Assembly: GCF_963668215.1 (NCBI RefSeq)
Contig: NZ_OY764190.1
Location: forward strand, 4,278,001 to 4,342,000
Reading direction: 5' to 3'
Length of the DNA: 64,000 nt
From: an uncultured Desulfosarcina sp.
GTDB lineage: Bacteria > Desulfobacterota > Desulfobacteria > Desulfobacterales > Desulfosarcinaceae
Shown here: positions 54,481 to 63,062 of the stretch, in pieces
Numbering within the stretch: position 1 is the first letter of the stretch
Layout of the letters: the number at the start of each line of letters is the position of its first letter
Notes under the pieces: generated by a model
Database searches by the model: none
What the model was told of the DNA's origin: nothing
Seen by the model: only the letters and a program-made list of their open reading frames with translations
Translations under genes and position numbers: made by a program

Positions 54481-55263
54481 TTATTGCCAGGAAAAGATGC
54501 TGCCCGCAGTAATGTTGCGGCAGGCTTTAGCGGTGCGCATGAGATCCGGGTCGAGAACATTCATCAGAATGAAGTCCGTTCCGGCGGCGGCCAGCATGGG
54601 CAAAAAGGCCTGCTGGTAGCGTTTGCGGGTTGCTGCATCGGGGGCGCCGGTGGTCAGGTTGGACAGGCCGGCCATGGTTCGCACGGGCGTTCCCAGCAGA
54701 TCGGGCAGGGTTCGGATGGTTTCCAGCACCGCCATGTTCTGGCGGTTGCCGTCCTGCCAGGCCAGGGGCGCCACGATGGGATCGAAGATCAGCCGCTCGG
54801 CTGTGATGCCGGCTTTCTCGCACTTGGCGAATAACTGCACGGCGGCCTCCATGCGTCCGGCGGCGTCTGCCGGCACGTGGCCGTCGGGACGCAGCAGGTA
54901 GGCAACCAGGTCGGCGTCCGTTTGTCGGGCCAGGGGCAGGATGCGCTGCAATTTCTCAGGCTCCAGGGATATCCCGTTGATGGTCGCCCGGCCGTTGCAG
55001 ACCGCCAGCCCCGCGGCCATGGCATCGGGGTTGGTGGTGTCCAGCACCAGGGGCAGGTCGACACACGCCCGCACATTGCTAACCAGGAAGGTCATCTTTT
55101 CGGCGGGGTTGCGGGTGAGAGGACCGCTGTTGATGTCCATGGCCTGGGCCCCTGCCGCTTTGCAGGCGTTGGCCATCTGCCGGATCGGCTCCGGATCAAA
55201 TCTTTCCACGGCTTGTTGGATGACCGGCAGGGTGATGCGCAGGTTATCGGCAACGACGATCAT
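54481..55263 (-). CDS. Pterin-binding methyltransferase homologue (AcsE/DHPS-like TIM barrel)
   Basis: The 260-residue protein has the TIM-barrel fold of methyltetrahydrofolate:corrinoid methyltransferases and dihydropteroate synthase. It begins with VVADNLRITLPVIQQAVERF, then AGAQAMDINSGPLTRNPAEK, LPLVLDTTNPDAMAAGLAVC, INGISLEP, AERLIFDPIVAPLAW and RTMAGLSNLTTGAP. These match the AcsE-like pattern of pterin-binding Asp and Asn positions. The ATG overlaps the stop of the U32 gene upstream by four bases. Members move methyl groups between folate and a corrinoid protein; no corrinoid protein gene is adjacent. Its place behind cobamide genes fits a B12-dependent role. Confidence 0.78.
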   Translation of the reverse strand: MIVVADNLRITLPVIQQAVERFDPEPIRQMANACKAAGAQAMDINSGPLTRNPAEKMTFLVSNVRACVDLPLVLDTTNPDAMAAGLAVCNGRATINGISLEPEKLQRILPLARQTDADLVAYLLRPDGHVPADAAGRMEAAVQLFAKCEKAGITAERLIFDPIVAPLAWQDGNRQNMAVLETIRTLPDLLGTPVRTMAGLSNLTTGAPDAATRKRYQQAFLPMLAAAGTDFILMNVLDPDLMRTAKACRNITAGSIFSWQ

Positions 55264-56504
55264 GGGCCTTTTGTTTCCTCTCTTTCCTCCGGGCGGCGGA
55301 TCAGGTCTAACCGGTCAGGCGGCATATCGAGATAGACAATCGCCTCCGAACCCGGCTGGGCCAAGGGCTGGGAGATGCCGTATTCATCCGTGATTTTTCG
55401 AATCATATCCTGGCGGGCGGCGACGCCGGGGGAGAGAACATCCACCCGTTCGCCGACGGCGATTTTGTTTTTCACCAGCACTTTCACGCCACCATGGGCC
55501 GCCGGCCCGAGCACCTGGGCCACGAAGCGGTAGCCGGGAATGACAAGGTTGTCTATGTTGACCGCGGTCTGGTCCGGATCGCCGAAATAAAAACCGGTGC
55601 AGTATCCCCGGTGGCTGATGGCCGCCAATTCGGTCAGCCAGTGCTCCTGCACCCGGAAGGCCTGCGGGTCGCGATACCAGGCATCGATGGCTTCGCGATA
55701 GACCTTGACCACTCCGGCCAGGTAGTGAACGCTTTTCATGCGGCCTTCGATCTTGAATGAACGGATGCCGGCATCGATCAGTGCTGGCAGGTGTTCGATC
55801 ATGCACAAATCCCGAGAATTGAAAAGATAGGCGCCCCGGGAGTCCTCGGCGATGGGAAAATGTTTGCCGGGTCGGGTCTGCTCCATGACGGTGTAGTGGA
55901 ACCGGCAGGGCTGACTGCACATGCCGCGGTTGCTGTCCCGCTGGGTGAGATAGCTGGACAGCAGGCAGCGCCCCGAGTAGGCCATGCACATGGCCCCGTG
56001 GACAAAGGCCTCCACCTCCACGCCACTGTGGGAAGCCATATTTTTGATTTCTTCCAGGCTCAGTTCCCGGGCCGCATTGACCCGCGTCGCGCCGAGTTGT
56101 TTCCAGAATGTCGCCGTGGCGCTGCTGGTGGTATTGGCCTGGGTGCTCACATGCAGGGGGATCTGCGGCAATTGCCGTCGCGCCTGGATGAAAATGCCGG
56201 GGTCGGCGATGATCAATGCATCCGGTTCGACGGTTTTCAGAAAATCGAGATAATCGGCGATGGCCCGCTCCTCGCTGTCCCGCGGGTAGACATTCACCGC
56301 CACGTACATGCGCACGTTCTGTTCACGGGTCAGCCGACGGGCCGCCAACATTTCGTCCGGCGAGAAGTTAGCTGAGAAATTCCTCAGGCTGAACTCCTTG
56401 CCGGCCAGGTAGACCGCATCGGCGCCATAGTGAATGGCGATTTCCAACTTCTCCGGCGTACCGGCCGGCGCGAGCAGTTCCACCTTTTGTGTGCTTTGGG
56501 CCAT
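55260..56504 (-). CDS. Peptidase U32-family protein (TrhP/YegQ-like)
   Basis: The 414-residue protein has the U32 TIM-barrel core: KVELLAPAGTPEKLEIAIHY, GADAVYLAGKEFSLRNFSAN, and PLHVSTQANTTSSATATFWK. The signature reads FVHGAMCMAYSGRCLLSSYL, then NRGMCSQPCRFHY, with Cys residues that hold an iron-sulfur cluster in relatives. A C-terminal beta-barrel follows (about 320-400). Members such as TrhP hydroxylate tRNA U34 using prephenate; others act in ubiquinone or rRNA hydroxylation. The exact substrate here is open. It overlaps the methyltransferase downstream and abuts the CbiR-like gene upstream, with 0 bp between the stop and the start. Confidence 0.88.
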   Translation of the reverse strand: MAQSTQKVELLAPAGTPEKLEIAIHYGADAVYLAGKEFSLRNFSANFSPDEMLAARRLTREQNVRMYVAVNVYPRDSEERAIADYLDFLKTVEPDALIIADPGIFIQARRQLPQIPLHVSTQANTTSSATATFWKQLGATRVNAARELSLEEIKNMASHSGVEVEAFVHGAMCMAYSGRCLLSSYLTQRDSNRGMCSQPCRFHYTVMEQTRPGKHFPIAEDSRGAYLFNSRDLCMIEHLPALIDAGIRSFKIEGRMKSVHYLAGVVKVYREAIDAWYRDPQAFRVQEHWLTELAAISHRGYCTGFYFGDPDQTAVNIDNLVIPGYRFVAQVLGPAAHGGVKVLVKNKIAVGERVDVLSPGVAARQDMIRKITDEYGISQPLAQPGSEAIVYLDMPPDRLDLIRRPEEREETKGP

Positions 56505-57344
56505 TTACATCCCTTTGGTAGCTGTCCTGGACCAGCCCTCAGCCAGGCAGGCCAGCGACGCGTTCAACCGCGAATATGCGTAGTTCTCCAGGACGACCAT
56601 CTTCTTGAGTGCCTGCAGAAGCCCAAGAACCGTTCTCATTCGTTCGTCGGAGAGTCTGTCCAATGGCAGATGATCCTCGCTTCCATCTACCCCATGAAGA
56701 TGGACGACGGTGATGCGGTCTTTCCAGTTCTCATAAAAATCCTGAAGATCGATGCCGTGCACCATAAGGTGGCCCATGTCCATGCAGACGGAAAGGTCCA
56801 TGGCCTTGATGACCGGCGCCACCCATTCCAGGGGATAGTCCAGAGTCTCTATGCTGATTTTTCTCGGTGGCGTTTCTGTCGGCAGCATGTGCTCCAGGCT
56901 TTCGAGCAGGTATTGTCGCCAACGCTCGACCGGCTGATTTTCGGTTCCGGCGGGATTTCGTTCCAGGTGCAGCGTGAACGTGGAGGGAGACAGAACCCGG
57001 CAGCGCTCCAATATCGTACGGATGGCTTCCACGGCCCGCCGGCGTTCGTCCCGGTCGGGGTGGCCCAAGTAGATATCCGAGGGCAGGTGAATATGGTAGC
57101 CGATGTTTTGGCCGGCAGCCAGATCCGACAATTCCTTCACCAACTCCGGCGAGGGAAGGCTTTCGGGGCTGCTTTCGAAAAAGAGTAGTTGAATCTCGTC
57201 CACGAAGGGGGCCAGACGGCGCACATTTTCCACGTAGCCGGCCGGATAGACAAAGGAAGGGCAGGCGACGGCAAAGGGGAAACGGTTTTTGCAAATGGTT
57301 TGCAAAGGAGGAAAAGATGGCTTTGGGTTGCTTCGGTCAGGCAT
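56505..57344 (-). CDS. cbiR: CbiR-like cobamide-remodelling phosphodiesterase
   Basis: The 279-residue protein has an AP-endonuclease/xylose-isomerase-like TIM barrel with metal-ligand-type blocks: GYHIHLPSDIYLG, LHLERNPAG, ISIETLDYP, CMDMGHLMVHG and VVHLHGVDGSEDH. The pattern and the location directly next to cbiB fit CbiR, described by Villa and Escalante-Semerena as a phosphodiesterase that cleaves the nucleotide loop of cobamides to adenosylcobinamide-phosphate for rebuilding with another base. That would match the neighbouring CbiB, CobD, CobU and CobS. The call rests on motif order and context, and another isomerase-like activity remains possible. Confidence 0.7.
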   Translation of the reverse strand: MPDRSNPKPSFPPLQTICKNRFPFAVACPSFVYPAGYVENVRRLAPFVDEIQLLFFESSPESLPSPELVKELSDLAAGQNIGYHIHLPSDIYLGHPDRDERRRAVEAIRTILERCRVLSPSTFTLHLERNPAGTENQPVERWRQYLLESLEHMLPTETPPRKISIETLDYPLEWVAPVIKAMDLSVCMDMGHLMVHGIDLQDFYENWKDRITVVHLHGVDGSEDHLPLDRLSDERMRTVLGLLQALKKMVVLENYAYSRLNASLACLAEGWSRTATKGM

Positions 57345-57356
57345 AATGAACGTACC

Positions 57357-57520
57357 TTTAAATTACAAAATACAAGCACCAAATTTCAAACAAATTCCAA
57401 ATAACAATACCCAAATCTCAAACGGCAAAAAACCGATGACTTGGAATTTGTGATTTGAATCATTGAAGCTTATTTGTGATTTGGAATTTGTTTATTGTGA
57501 TTTCACCATATTCGGGTTGG
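57357..57520. repeat. AT-rich interspersed repeat between cbiR and cbiB
   Basis: This spacer is filled with related short words on both strands: CAAGCACCAAATTTCAAAC, ACAAATTCCAAATAACAAT, then TTGGAATTTGTGATTTGAAT and ATTTGTGATTTGGAATTTG. The two halves are roughly inverted. It closely resembles the spacer at 60890-61012 and has no gene. Confidence 0.6.
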
Positions 57521-57524
57521 ATTT

Positions 57525-58484
57525 TCAGAGCGTCGCCAGTAGAAAGATTGCCCCTGCCGCTCCTAAGAAAAAAAGAATCGCCGTGGTCAGCATCAACCGG
57601 CAGGCCTGATGAATATGAACCGGCCGGGCGTCGGCAAGGCCTTTGCCGATGACCGGTTTGTCCACCAGCCGGCCGTGGTAGAAGTTGGGGCCGCCCATCC
57701 ACAGCCCCAGCGCCCCGGCAAAGGCGGCCTCGGGGAAGCCGGCATTGGGGCTGGCATGGGCACGACCGTCGCGCCAGGCGGTGGACAAGGCAATCCGGCC
57801 CGTTTTGTCGATCAACTGGGCGGCCAGAGCGATAAACAGAATGCTGAGGCGTGCGGGCAGGTAGTTGGCCGCGTCGTCCAGGCGGGCGGCAAAACGGCCG
57901 AAGAGCAGGTAGCGGTCGTTTTTGTACCCGACCATGGAATCCAGGGTGTTGATCATCTTGTAGGCCATGGCCAACGGGCCGCCTCCCAGTACGAAAAAGA
58001 ACAGGGGAGAGATGAATCCGTCCACCAGGTTTTCGGCAACGGTTTCCACCGCTGCCCGGGTTACACCGGTTTCGTCCAGACGATCCGTCTCCCGGCCCAC
58101 GATCATGGACACGGCCCGGCGACCGGCGGTCAGACCTTCTTGCGACAGGGCCCTGGCCACCGCCAGGGCGGCATCCTGAAGGTCGCGGGCCGAGATGCAG
58201 GTGTAAAGCATCAGTGTCTGGACAACGACGGCGGCAACCGGATGCAACCTTGCAGCCAGAGCGACCAGCAGCAGGCATCCGATCCATACGGCCAACACCA
58301 GGCCGGCGGCCATCAGGGCTCCTGAGAAAAGGGGCGAGAGATTCAGCCGCCGGAAACGGGGTTCCAGGATTTCGATGGCCCTGCCCATCCAGCGCACGGG
58401 ATGGGGCAGCCACAGTGGATCGCCCAGCAACAGGTCCAGCACCACGGCAACGGTCAGGGCCAGGACCAAGGCTTCAGTTCCCAT
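57525..58484 (-). CDS. cbiB: Adenosylcobinamide-phosphate synthase
   Basis: The 319-residue membrane enzyme attaches aminopropanol (or ethanolamine) phosphate to cobyric acid. The N-terminal family block VVLDLLLGDPLWLPHPVRWM and GRAIEILE are present. Further typical segments include DETGVTRAAVETVAENLVDG, FISPLFFFVLGGGPLAMAYK and MINTLDSMVGYKNDRYLLFG, plus the late HASPNAGFPEAAFAGAL block. Several membrane helices are evident. The start overlaps the end of cobD by 11 bp, so the two are coupled. Confidence 0.96.
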   Translation of the reverse strand: MGTEALVLALTVAVVLDLLLGDPLWLPHPVRWMGRAIEILEPRFRRLNLSPLFSGALMAAGLVLAVWIGCLLLVALAARLHPVAAVVVQTLMLYTCISARDLQDAALAVARALSQEGLTAGRRAVSMIVGRETDRLDETGVTRAAVETVAENLVDGFISPLFFFVLGGGPLAMAYKMINTLDSMVGYKNDRYLLFGRFAARLDDAANYLPARLSILFIALAAQLIDKTGRIALSTAWRDGRAHASPNAGFPEAAFAGALGLWMGGPNFYHGRLVDKPVIGKGLADARPVHIHQACRLMLTTAILFFLGAAGAIFLLATL

Positions 58485-59583
58485 GAGCCTCCCTTTGAAT
58501 ACAGTGGTCCCGGCACAGTCCGATCAATAGGTCGGCGGCCCGTCGGTTTTCGTCCTCGCTTTTCATGGAGATGCGGATGAATTCGTCGGACAGGCCGGTG
58601 AAATTGGCGCAGTCCCGGATCAGGATGCGGTGGGCGGCCATATGCTCCCATACTGCGGCCGCCTTGAGCCCCCGGGGCAGACGCATGAGAATGAAGGAGG
58701 TCGACGAAGGGAAACACCGGACACCATTCTTCTGATGGATACTTTCTTCTATTCGTCCTTTCTCTCTTTCTATCATGGTTCGGGTGGCGGCCAGGAATGG
58801 TTCAACGCTCTCCGGGTGGGTCATGAGCCACTGGACGGCAACCTGGGCCAGGCTGTTGACCGACCAAGGCAGGGCAAAGACGTTGAGTTTTTCCAGCAGG
58901 TTTGCTTGCGCCTTGATAAAGCCGATGCGCAGGCCGGGGATCCGGAAGGCTTTGGACATGGAGTTGAGCACCATGAGGTTGGGCAGGTCCGAGCCGATCA
59001 GGGTGACTTCTTCCGGATGCGGTGCGAAAGGCAGATAGGATTCGTCGATGACGAACACCGTGTCGGGCAGGGCGCGACACAAGTCTGCAATCGCTTCTCT
59101 ATCAACCATCGCACCGGTGGGGTTGTTGGGATTGCACAAAAAGACCAGACCGGCTGAAGACGCTGACCGGGCAATGGCATCCGTGTTGGGGATGAAATCG
59201 TCTTCCTCCTTACAGATCAGGTGCTTGCAGGCCACCCCGTGCATGGCGCAGGCGTCCTGGTAGTCCGCATAGGTGGGGCCGATCACCAGGGCTTTTTTGA
59301 CGCCAAGGGCCCGGGGAATGCGGTAGATCAACTGGGTCGTACCGTTGCCGGCCGTCACGGTTGCCGGGTCGATGCCATGATAGTCGGCAAAGGCCTCCAC
59401 CATGGTTCCGGCGTCCACTTCGGGCAGGGAGGCCATGGCCGACAGGTGTTCTCTCAAATGCTCGACCAGCTCCGGCATGGGGCCTAAAGGATTGACATTG
59501 GCGCTCATGTCGCAGATGTCAGACGGCTCGCAGTTCAGGCGCCGGGCCAACTGGTAGATATTGCCGCCGTGGCCGCCGATCAT
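58474..59583 (-). CDS. cobD: L-threonine-O-3-phosphate decarboxylase (histidinol-phosphate aminotransferase fold)
   Basis: The 369-residue PLP enzyme starts GGHGGNIYQLARRLNC, typical of CobD, followed by ICDMSANVNPLGPMPELVEH. The PLP-binding lysine is in LNSMSKAFRIPGLRIGF. VFLCNPNNPTGAMVDREAI and VFVIDESYLPFAPHPE are the fold-type I blocks. In cobamide synthesis it makes (R)-1-amino-2-propanol phosphate for CbiB. The neighbours make this clearer than sequence alone, since histidinol-phosphate aminotransferases look similar. The name follows Salmonella usage; Pseudomonas nomenclature calls it CobC. The start overlaps the stop of cobS (59580). Confidence 0.9.
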   Translation of the reverse strand: MIGGHGGNIYQLARRLNCEPSDICDMSANVNPLGPMPELVEHLREHLSAMASLPEVDAGTMVEAFADYHGIDPATVTAGNGTTQLIYRIPRALGVKKALVIGPTYADYQDACAMHGVACKHLICKEEDDFIPNTDAIARSASSAGLVFLCNPNNPTGAMVDREAIADLCRALPDTVFVIDESYLPFAPHPEEVTLIGSDLPNLMVLNSMSKAFRIPGLRIGFIKAQANLLEKLNVFALPWSVNSLAQVAVQWLMTHPESVEPFLAATRTMIEREKGRIEESIHQKNGVRCFPSSTSFILMRLPRGLKAAAVWEHMAAHRILIRDCANFTGLSDEFIRISMKSEDENRRAADLLIGLCRDHCIQREAHGN

Positions 59584-60308
59584 GGGGTAGCTCCCACACA
59601 GACCGCCAGAAAGAGAACGGCTTCCAGAACCTCGGTCATGGCGCCGAGCAGGTCGCCGGTGATGCCGCCGAGTTTGCGTTGATAAAGGATGATCAGGCCG
59701 GCCGTGCCCAGGGCGAAAACCAGGTTGAGCAGCAGGCCGCGCCAGCCGAGAAACAGGGAGAGCAACACCGGCACGGCAACGAAGAGGAAATCCCTGGACG
59801 CCAGGGGCGTTTCAAAAAAGGGGCTGCCGGTGCCTTCCTTACCCCGGGCATAGGGCAGAAAACGGATGCCGAAGATCATAGCGGAGCGGGCATAGGCCGG
59901 AATCAGGACCAACGCCAGGAAGCGGGCATGATCGACATGACCCAGGGCCGTACTCTTGGTCAGCAGCACACAGACCACGGCCACCAGGCCCATGGCGCCC
60001 ACCCGGCTGTCCTTCATGATGGCCAGGGCTTTTTCCCGTTCGCGGCGTCCGTAAAGACCATCGGCCATGTCGGCAAGCCCGTCTAAATGCAAGGCCCCGG
60101 TGATGGCTGCCAGCAGCACCGTATCCAGCACGCCGGCCACCGCCGGTGTCCAGAGGGCAGTGAAGATCCAGTCGCAGATGGCCAGCACCACGCCGATGAC
60201 CAGGCCGGCCAGGGGAAAGCTGACAATGATGCCCCTGGGGTCGAAGGGACGCGGTCTTCCCAGCGGAATGGCGCTGATGAACTGGAGCGAGGCGATCAGC
60301 GCATTCAT
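59580..60308 (-). CDS. cobS: Adenosylcobinamide-GDP ribazoletransferase
   Basis: The protein has about 242 residues from the ATG at 60308. This membrane enzyme joins the activated lower ligand base to adenosylcobinamide-GDP. It shows the family start ALIASLQFISAIPLGRPRPF, the metal-binding ALHLDGLADMADGLYGRRER, then AIMKDSRVGAMGLVAVVCVL and PLGRPRPF. Several helices cross the membrane. Its ATG overlaps the cobU stop by four bases (60305-60308). The upstream extension of the frame (to 60407) lies inside cobU and was rejected. Confidence 0.95.
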   Translation of the reverse strand: MNALIASLQFISAIPLGRPRPFDPRGIIVSFPLAGLVIGVVLAICDWIFTALWTPAVAGVLDTVLLAAITGALHLDGLADMADGLYGRREREKALAIMKDSRVGAMGLVAVVCVLLTKSTALGHVDHARFLALVLIPAYARSAMIFGIRFLPYARGKEGTGSPFFETPLASRDFLFVAVPVLLSLFLGWRGLLLNLVFALGTAGLIILYQRKLGGITGDLLGAMTEVLEAVLFLAVCVGATP

Positions 60309-60853
60309 GGGGTGCACCCCGGCGGGGACGGTTTGATGGTCACGGGAATGCCGGCTACGGTCCATACGACCCGGTCGCAGGCGGCGGCCATGGCCTGATT
60401 CGTCCATCCGGCCAGATCCCGGTAGTGCCTGGCGAGCCGGTTTTCGGGAACGATGCCGCCCCCTACCTCGTTGGAAACCAGGATCACCCCGCAGGCGGCC
60501 GAACCCACGGCCTCGGCCAGATCCCGGATCGATTCTTTTATTCGGGCCTCATCATCGTTCTCCATGAGCAGGTTGCTCAGCCACAGGGTCAGGCAGTCCA
60601 CCAGCATCACATCGGCTGACGAACCGGTATTGCGGATGGTACCGGCCAGATCCAGGGGAACTTCCCGGGTCATCCAACTGTCGCCGCGCTCCTGCCGATG
60701 AAGATCCACCCGGCGCTGCATCTCCTTGTCATGGGGCACGCAGGTGGCCACGAAGATGCGGCGCGGCCCCATGCTTTCGGCCAGTTGCAGGGCGTGAGCA
60801 CTTTTTCCGCTGCGGCAGCCGCCGAGGATGAGTATTTTGGTGGTATCGGTCAT
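60305..60853 (-). CDS. cobU: Adenosylcobinamide kinase / adenosylcobinamide-phosphate guanylyltransferase
   Basis: The protein has about 182 residues from the ATG at 60853. The P-loop LILGGCRSGKSAHALQLAES at the N-terminus is followed by RIFVATCVPHDKEMQRRVDL, HRQERGDSW and MLVDCLTLWLSNLLMEND, then VSNEVGGGIVPENRLARHYR. This order is diagnostic for CobU, which phosphorylates adenosylcobinamide and transfers GMP from GTP. It leads the four-base overlap with cobS. Upstream is a repeat-filled spacer, where a promoter could sit. Confidence 0.96.
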   Translation of the reverse strand: MTDTTKILILGGCRSGKSAHALQLAESMGPRRIFVATCVPHDKEMQRRVDLHRQERGDSWMTREVPLDLAGTIRNTGSSADVMLVDCLTLWLSNLLMENDDEARIKESIRDLAEAVGSAACGVILVSNEVGGGIVPENRLARHYRDLAGWTNQAMAAACDRVVWTVAGIPVTIKPSPPGCTP

Positions 60854-60889
60854 GTCGGTTTTTTTACAGTTTGCTTTCAATAAAAATGT

Positions 60890-61012
60890 TTTCCCAAAAT
60901 AGCAAATCTCAAGCACCAAATCTCAAATAAATTCCAAATCCCAATTTTCAAATAGAGACAATCCTGTGTATGTGAAATTGGAATTTGATCATTGGGATTT
61001 GTCATTTGGAAT
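60890..61012. repeat. AT-rich interspersed repeat between cobU and cobQ
   Basis: The spacer reads CAAATCTCAAGCACCAAAT, AAATAAATTCCAAATCCCAA, then in the other orientation TTGGAATTTGATCATTGGG and TTTGTCATTTGGAATTTAC. It is a sibling of the spacers at 57357-57520 and 44565-44632. The inverted arrangement of AATTCCAAAT and ATTTGGAATT could form a hairpin. Confidence 0.6.
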
Positions 61013-62539
61013 TTACTTCCAATCAAAGCCAATCAGCGCAGCAATCCGATCCATATCGATATGACGCCGAAAATGCTCGGCCAGCAGGGCATACTGCTCC
61101 TGTTTAGCGGCCAGTCCTCCCATATCCGGTACATCGATGCCCTTAAGGCCCACTGCCTCAAGCCACCGGCGGATCAGCTCCGGCGTGTCGAACAGGCCGT
61201 GGATATAGGTGCCCATGGCCCGCCGGTCGTCGGTCAGGCAACCGTCGGCGTCATCCACCGCCTTTCCGTTGCGTTCGGCGATGTGCAGCAAATCCCGCCC
61301 CTTTTGCCGGCGGGTTTGGCCCATGTGAATTTCATAGCCGGTGCCTTCGATGCCGTCCCAGTAAAAGCGGGTCAGCGTCGTGGTCTTGGGCGCCTGGAGG
61401 ACGGTTTCCACCGGCAGCAGACCCAGCCCGGGTGTCTCTCCCGGCGGGCCTTCCAGGCCGTCTGGATCATGAACCTTCGTTCCCATCATCTGGTAGCCGC
61501 CGCAGATGCCGGTAACGTGGCCGCCTCCGTCGTGAAAGGCGTCCAGGCGGGGCTGCCACCCACTGTTTTTCAACCACTTCAAATCGAAGCGGGTGTTTTT
61601 GGATCCGGGCAGGATCACTGCCGCAAAGGCCGACAGATCCTGGGGGGTCTCCAGGAAATGAAGCCGCAGTCCATCGATGTCCGCCAGTGGGTCGAAATCG
61701 CTGAAGTTGGAAATGTGGGGGATGCGGATGACGGCCACGGCTGGTTTTCCGTCCCTTTCCGGGGAGACCGAGCGAGGACGTTCGATGACTACCGAATCTT
61801 CCGGATCGATGCGGATGTGATCGTACCAGGGCAGCACGCCGAAAACCGGCCGGCCGGTCTTTTTCTCGATCCAAGCAACGCCGTCGTCGAACAGCCGCCG
61901 GTCGCCCCGAAACCGATTGACGATGAATCCGGCCACCCGCTCCCGATAAGTTCGGGGCAGGCATTCCAGGGTGCCGACAAGTTGGGCGAAAATTCCGCCG
62001 CGATGGATGTCTCCCACCAGGATCACCGGCGCATCGGCGTATTCGGCCACGGAGAAATTGACGATGTCGTGGTCCATGAGATTGACTTCCGCGCAGGAGC
62101 CGGCGCCTTCCATGACGATCAGGTTGTAGCGCCGCCGCAGCCGGTCCAGGGCCGCGTGGGCGGTTTGAACCAGACGGGTCTTTTCCCGGTGATAGACCAT
62201 GGCCGTTTGGTTGCCGATGGCCTCGCCGAGGAGCACCACCTGGGAGCCCACATCGCTGGTGGGTTTGAGCAGGATGGGGTTCATGTCCACATGGGGGGCG
62301 ATGCCGGCGGCCTCGGCCTGGACGATCTGGGCCCGGCCCATCTCCAGTCCTTCGGGCGTGACCCCGGAGTTGTTGGACATGTTCTGGGCCTTGTAGGGCG
62401 CCACCCGCACATCCCGGTCCGCGAACACCCGGCACAGGGCCGCAGCGATGACGCTTTTGCCTACATCGGATCCGGTGCCGAAAACGGCGAGGCAGGGGGC
62501 TAGGAGATTTTTATGTTTGTTGGATGAATCCAAGTTCAT
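61013..62539 (-). CDS. cobQ: Cobyric acid synthase
   Basis: The 508-residue glutamine-dependent amidotransferase converts adenosylcobyrinic acid a,c-diamide to cobyric acid. The ATP-binding loop is LAVFGTGSDVGKSVIAAALC. The dethiobiotin-synthetase-like half continues with PYKAQNMSNNSGVTPEGLEM and GRAQIVQAEAAGIAPHVDMN, and EGAGSCAEVNL is typical. The class I glutaminase half has HVTGICGGYQMMG (nucleophile Cys) and MGTYIHGLFD (His). Five bases separate it from cobO upstream. It is also known as CbiP in the anaerobic nomenclature. Confidence 0.97.
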   Translation of the reverse strand: MNLDSSNKHKNLLAPCLAVFGTGSDVGKSVIAAALCRVFADRDVRVAPYKAQNMSNNSGVTPEGLEMGRAQIVQAEAAGIAPHVDMNPILLKPTSDVGSQVVLLGEAIGNQTAMVYHREKTRLVQTAHAALDRLRRRYNLIVMEGAGSCAEVNLMDHDIVNFSVAEYADAPVILVGDIHRGGIFAQLVGTLECLPRTYRERVAGFIVNRFRGDRRLFDDGVAWIEKKTGRPVFGVLPWYDHIRIDPEDSVVIERPRSVSPERDGKPAVAVIRIPHISNFSDFDPLADIDGLRLHFLETPQDLSAFAAVILPGSKNTRFDLKWLKNSGWQPRLDAFHDGGGHVTGICGGYQMMGTKVHDPDGLEGPPGETPGLGLLPVETVLQAPKTTTLTRFYWDGIEGTGYEIHMGQTRRQKGRDLLHIAERNGKAVDDADGCLTDDRRAMGTYIHGLFDTPELIRRWLEAVGLKGIDVPDMGGLAAKQEQYALLAEHFRRHIDMDRIAALIGFDWK

Positions 62540-62544
62540 AGTTT

Positions 62545-63060
62545 TTATTTTTCTATCCCAACCCGTGCCGCCACCCCAGCCTCATAATAATGCTTAACCG
62601 CTTTCATCTCCGTAACCAGGTCGGCCTTTTCGATGACGCGGGGATCGGCGTAGCGGCCGGTGATCACCAGTTCAACATTTTCCGGTTTCCCGGCCATGAT
62701 GTCCAGGATCTCATCGACGGCAAACAGGCCGCAGGCGGCGGCCACGTTGCCTTCTTCCATGATCACCACCTGGTAGTCCCCCGAGTCCAGGGCGCTGCGG
62801 ATCGCCTGCAGTCCCTTTTGGGCGGCGGTTACATCTTCCGGTGCAGGCTTTCCCTTGATGAACCGGCCCCGGCCGAACTGCTCGACGGTGATCGTCTCCG
62901 CAAAGCGGGCCAGGGCCTTGATTTCGCTGTAGTCGCCGGATTTGATGAACTGGGCGATGTAAACCCTGAGGCCGGCACCGGCCGCCCGCAGGGCCAGTCC
63001 TAACGATGCGGTGGTTTTACCCTTGCCGTCGCCGGTGTAGACTTGAATATAGCCTTTCAT
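62545..63060 (-). CDS. cobO: Cob(I)yrinic acid a,c-diamide adenosyltransferase (CobA/CobO/BtuR type)
   Basis: The 171-residue P-loop enzyme has GYIQVYTGDGKGKTTASLGL at the N-terminus, FIKSGDYSEIKALARF in the middle, VVIMEEGNVAAACGLFAVDE (the Walker B-like part) and VELVITGRYADPRVIEKADL. It moves adenosyl from ATP to the reduced corrin cobalt. It lies two bases downstream of the mltG stop, although mltG is a cell-wall gene; such pairing suggests simple cotranscription. No cobalamin riboswitch is visible in the window ahead of this group. Confidence 0.95.
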   Translation of the reverse strand: MKGYIQVYTGDGKGKTTASLGLALRAAGAGLRVYIAQFIKSGDYSEIKALARFAETITVEQFGRGRFIKGKPAPEDVTAAQKGLQAIRSALDSGDYQVVIMEEGNVAAACGLFAVDEILDIMAGKPENVELVITGRYADPRVIEKADLVTEMKAVKHYYEAGVAARVGIEK

Positions 63061-63062
63061 GA

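Noticed and set aside
60854..61012. Possible cobalamin riboswitch ahead of cobU
   Set aside because: I looked for a B12-box-like conserved core and multi-helix layout and saw only the AT-rich interspersed repeat.
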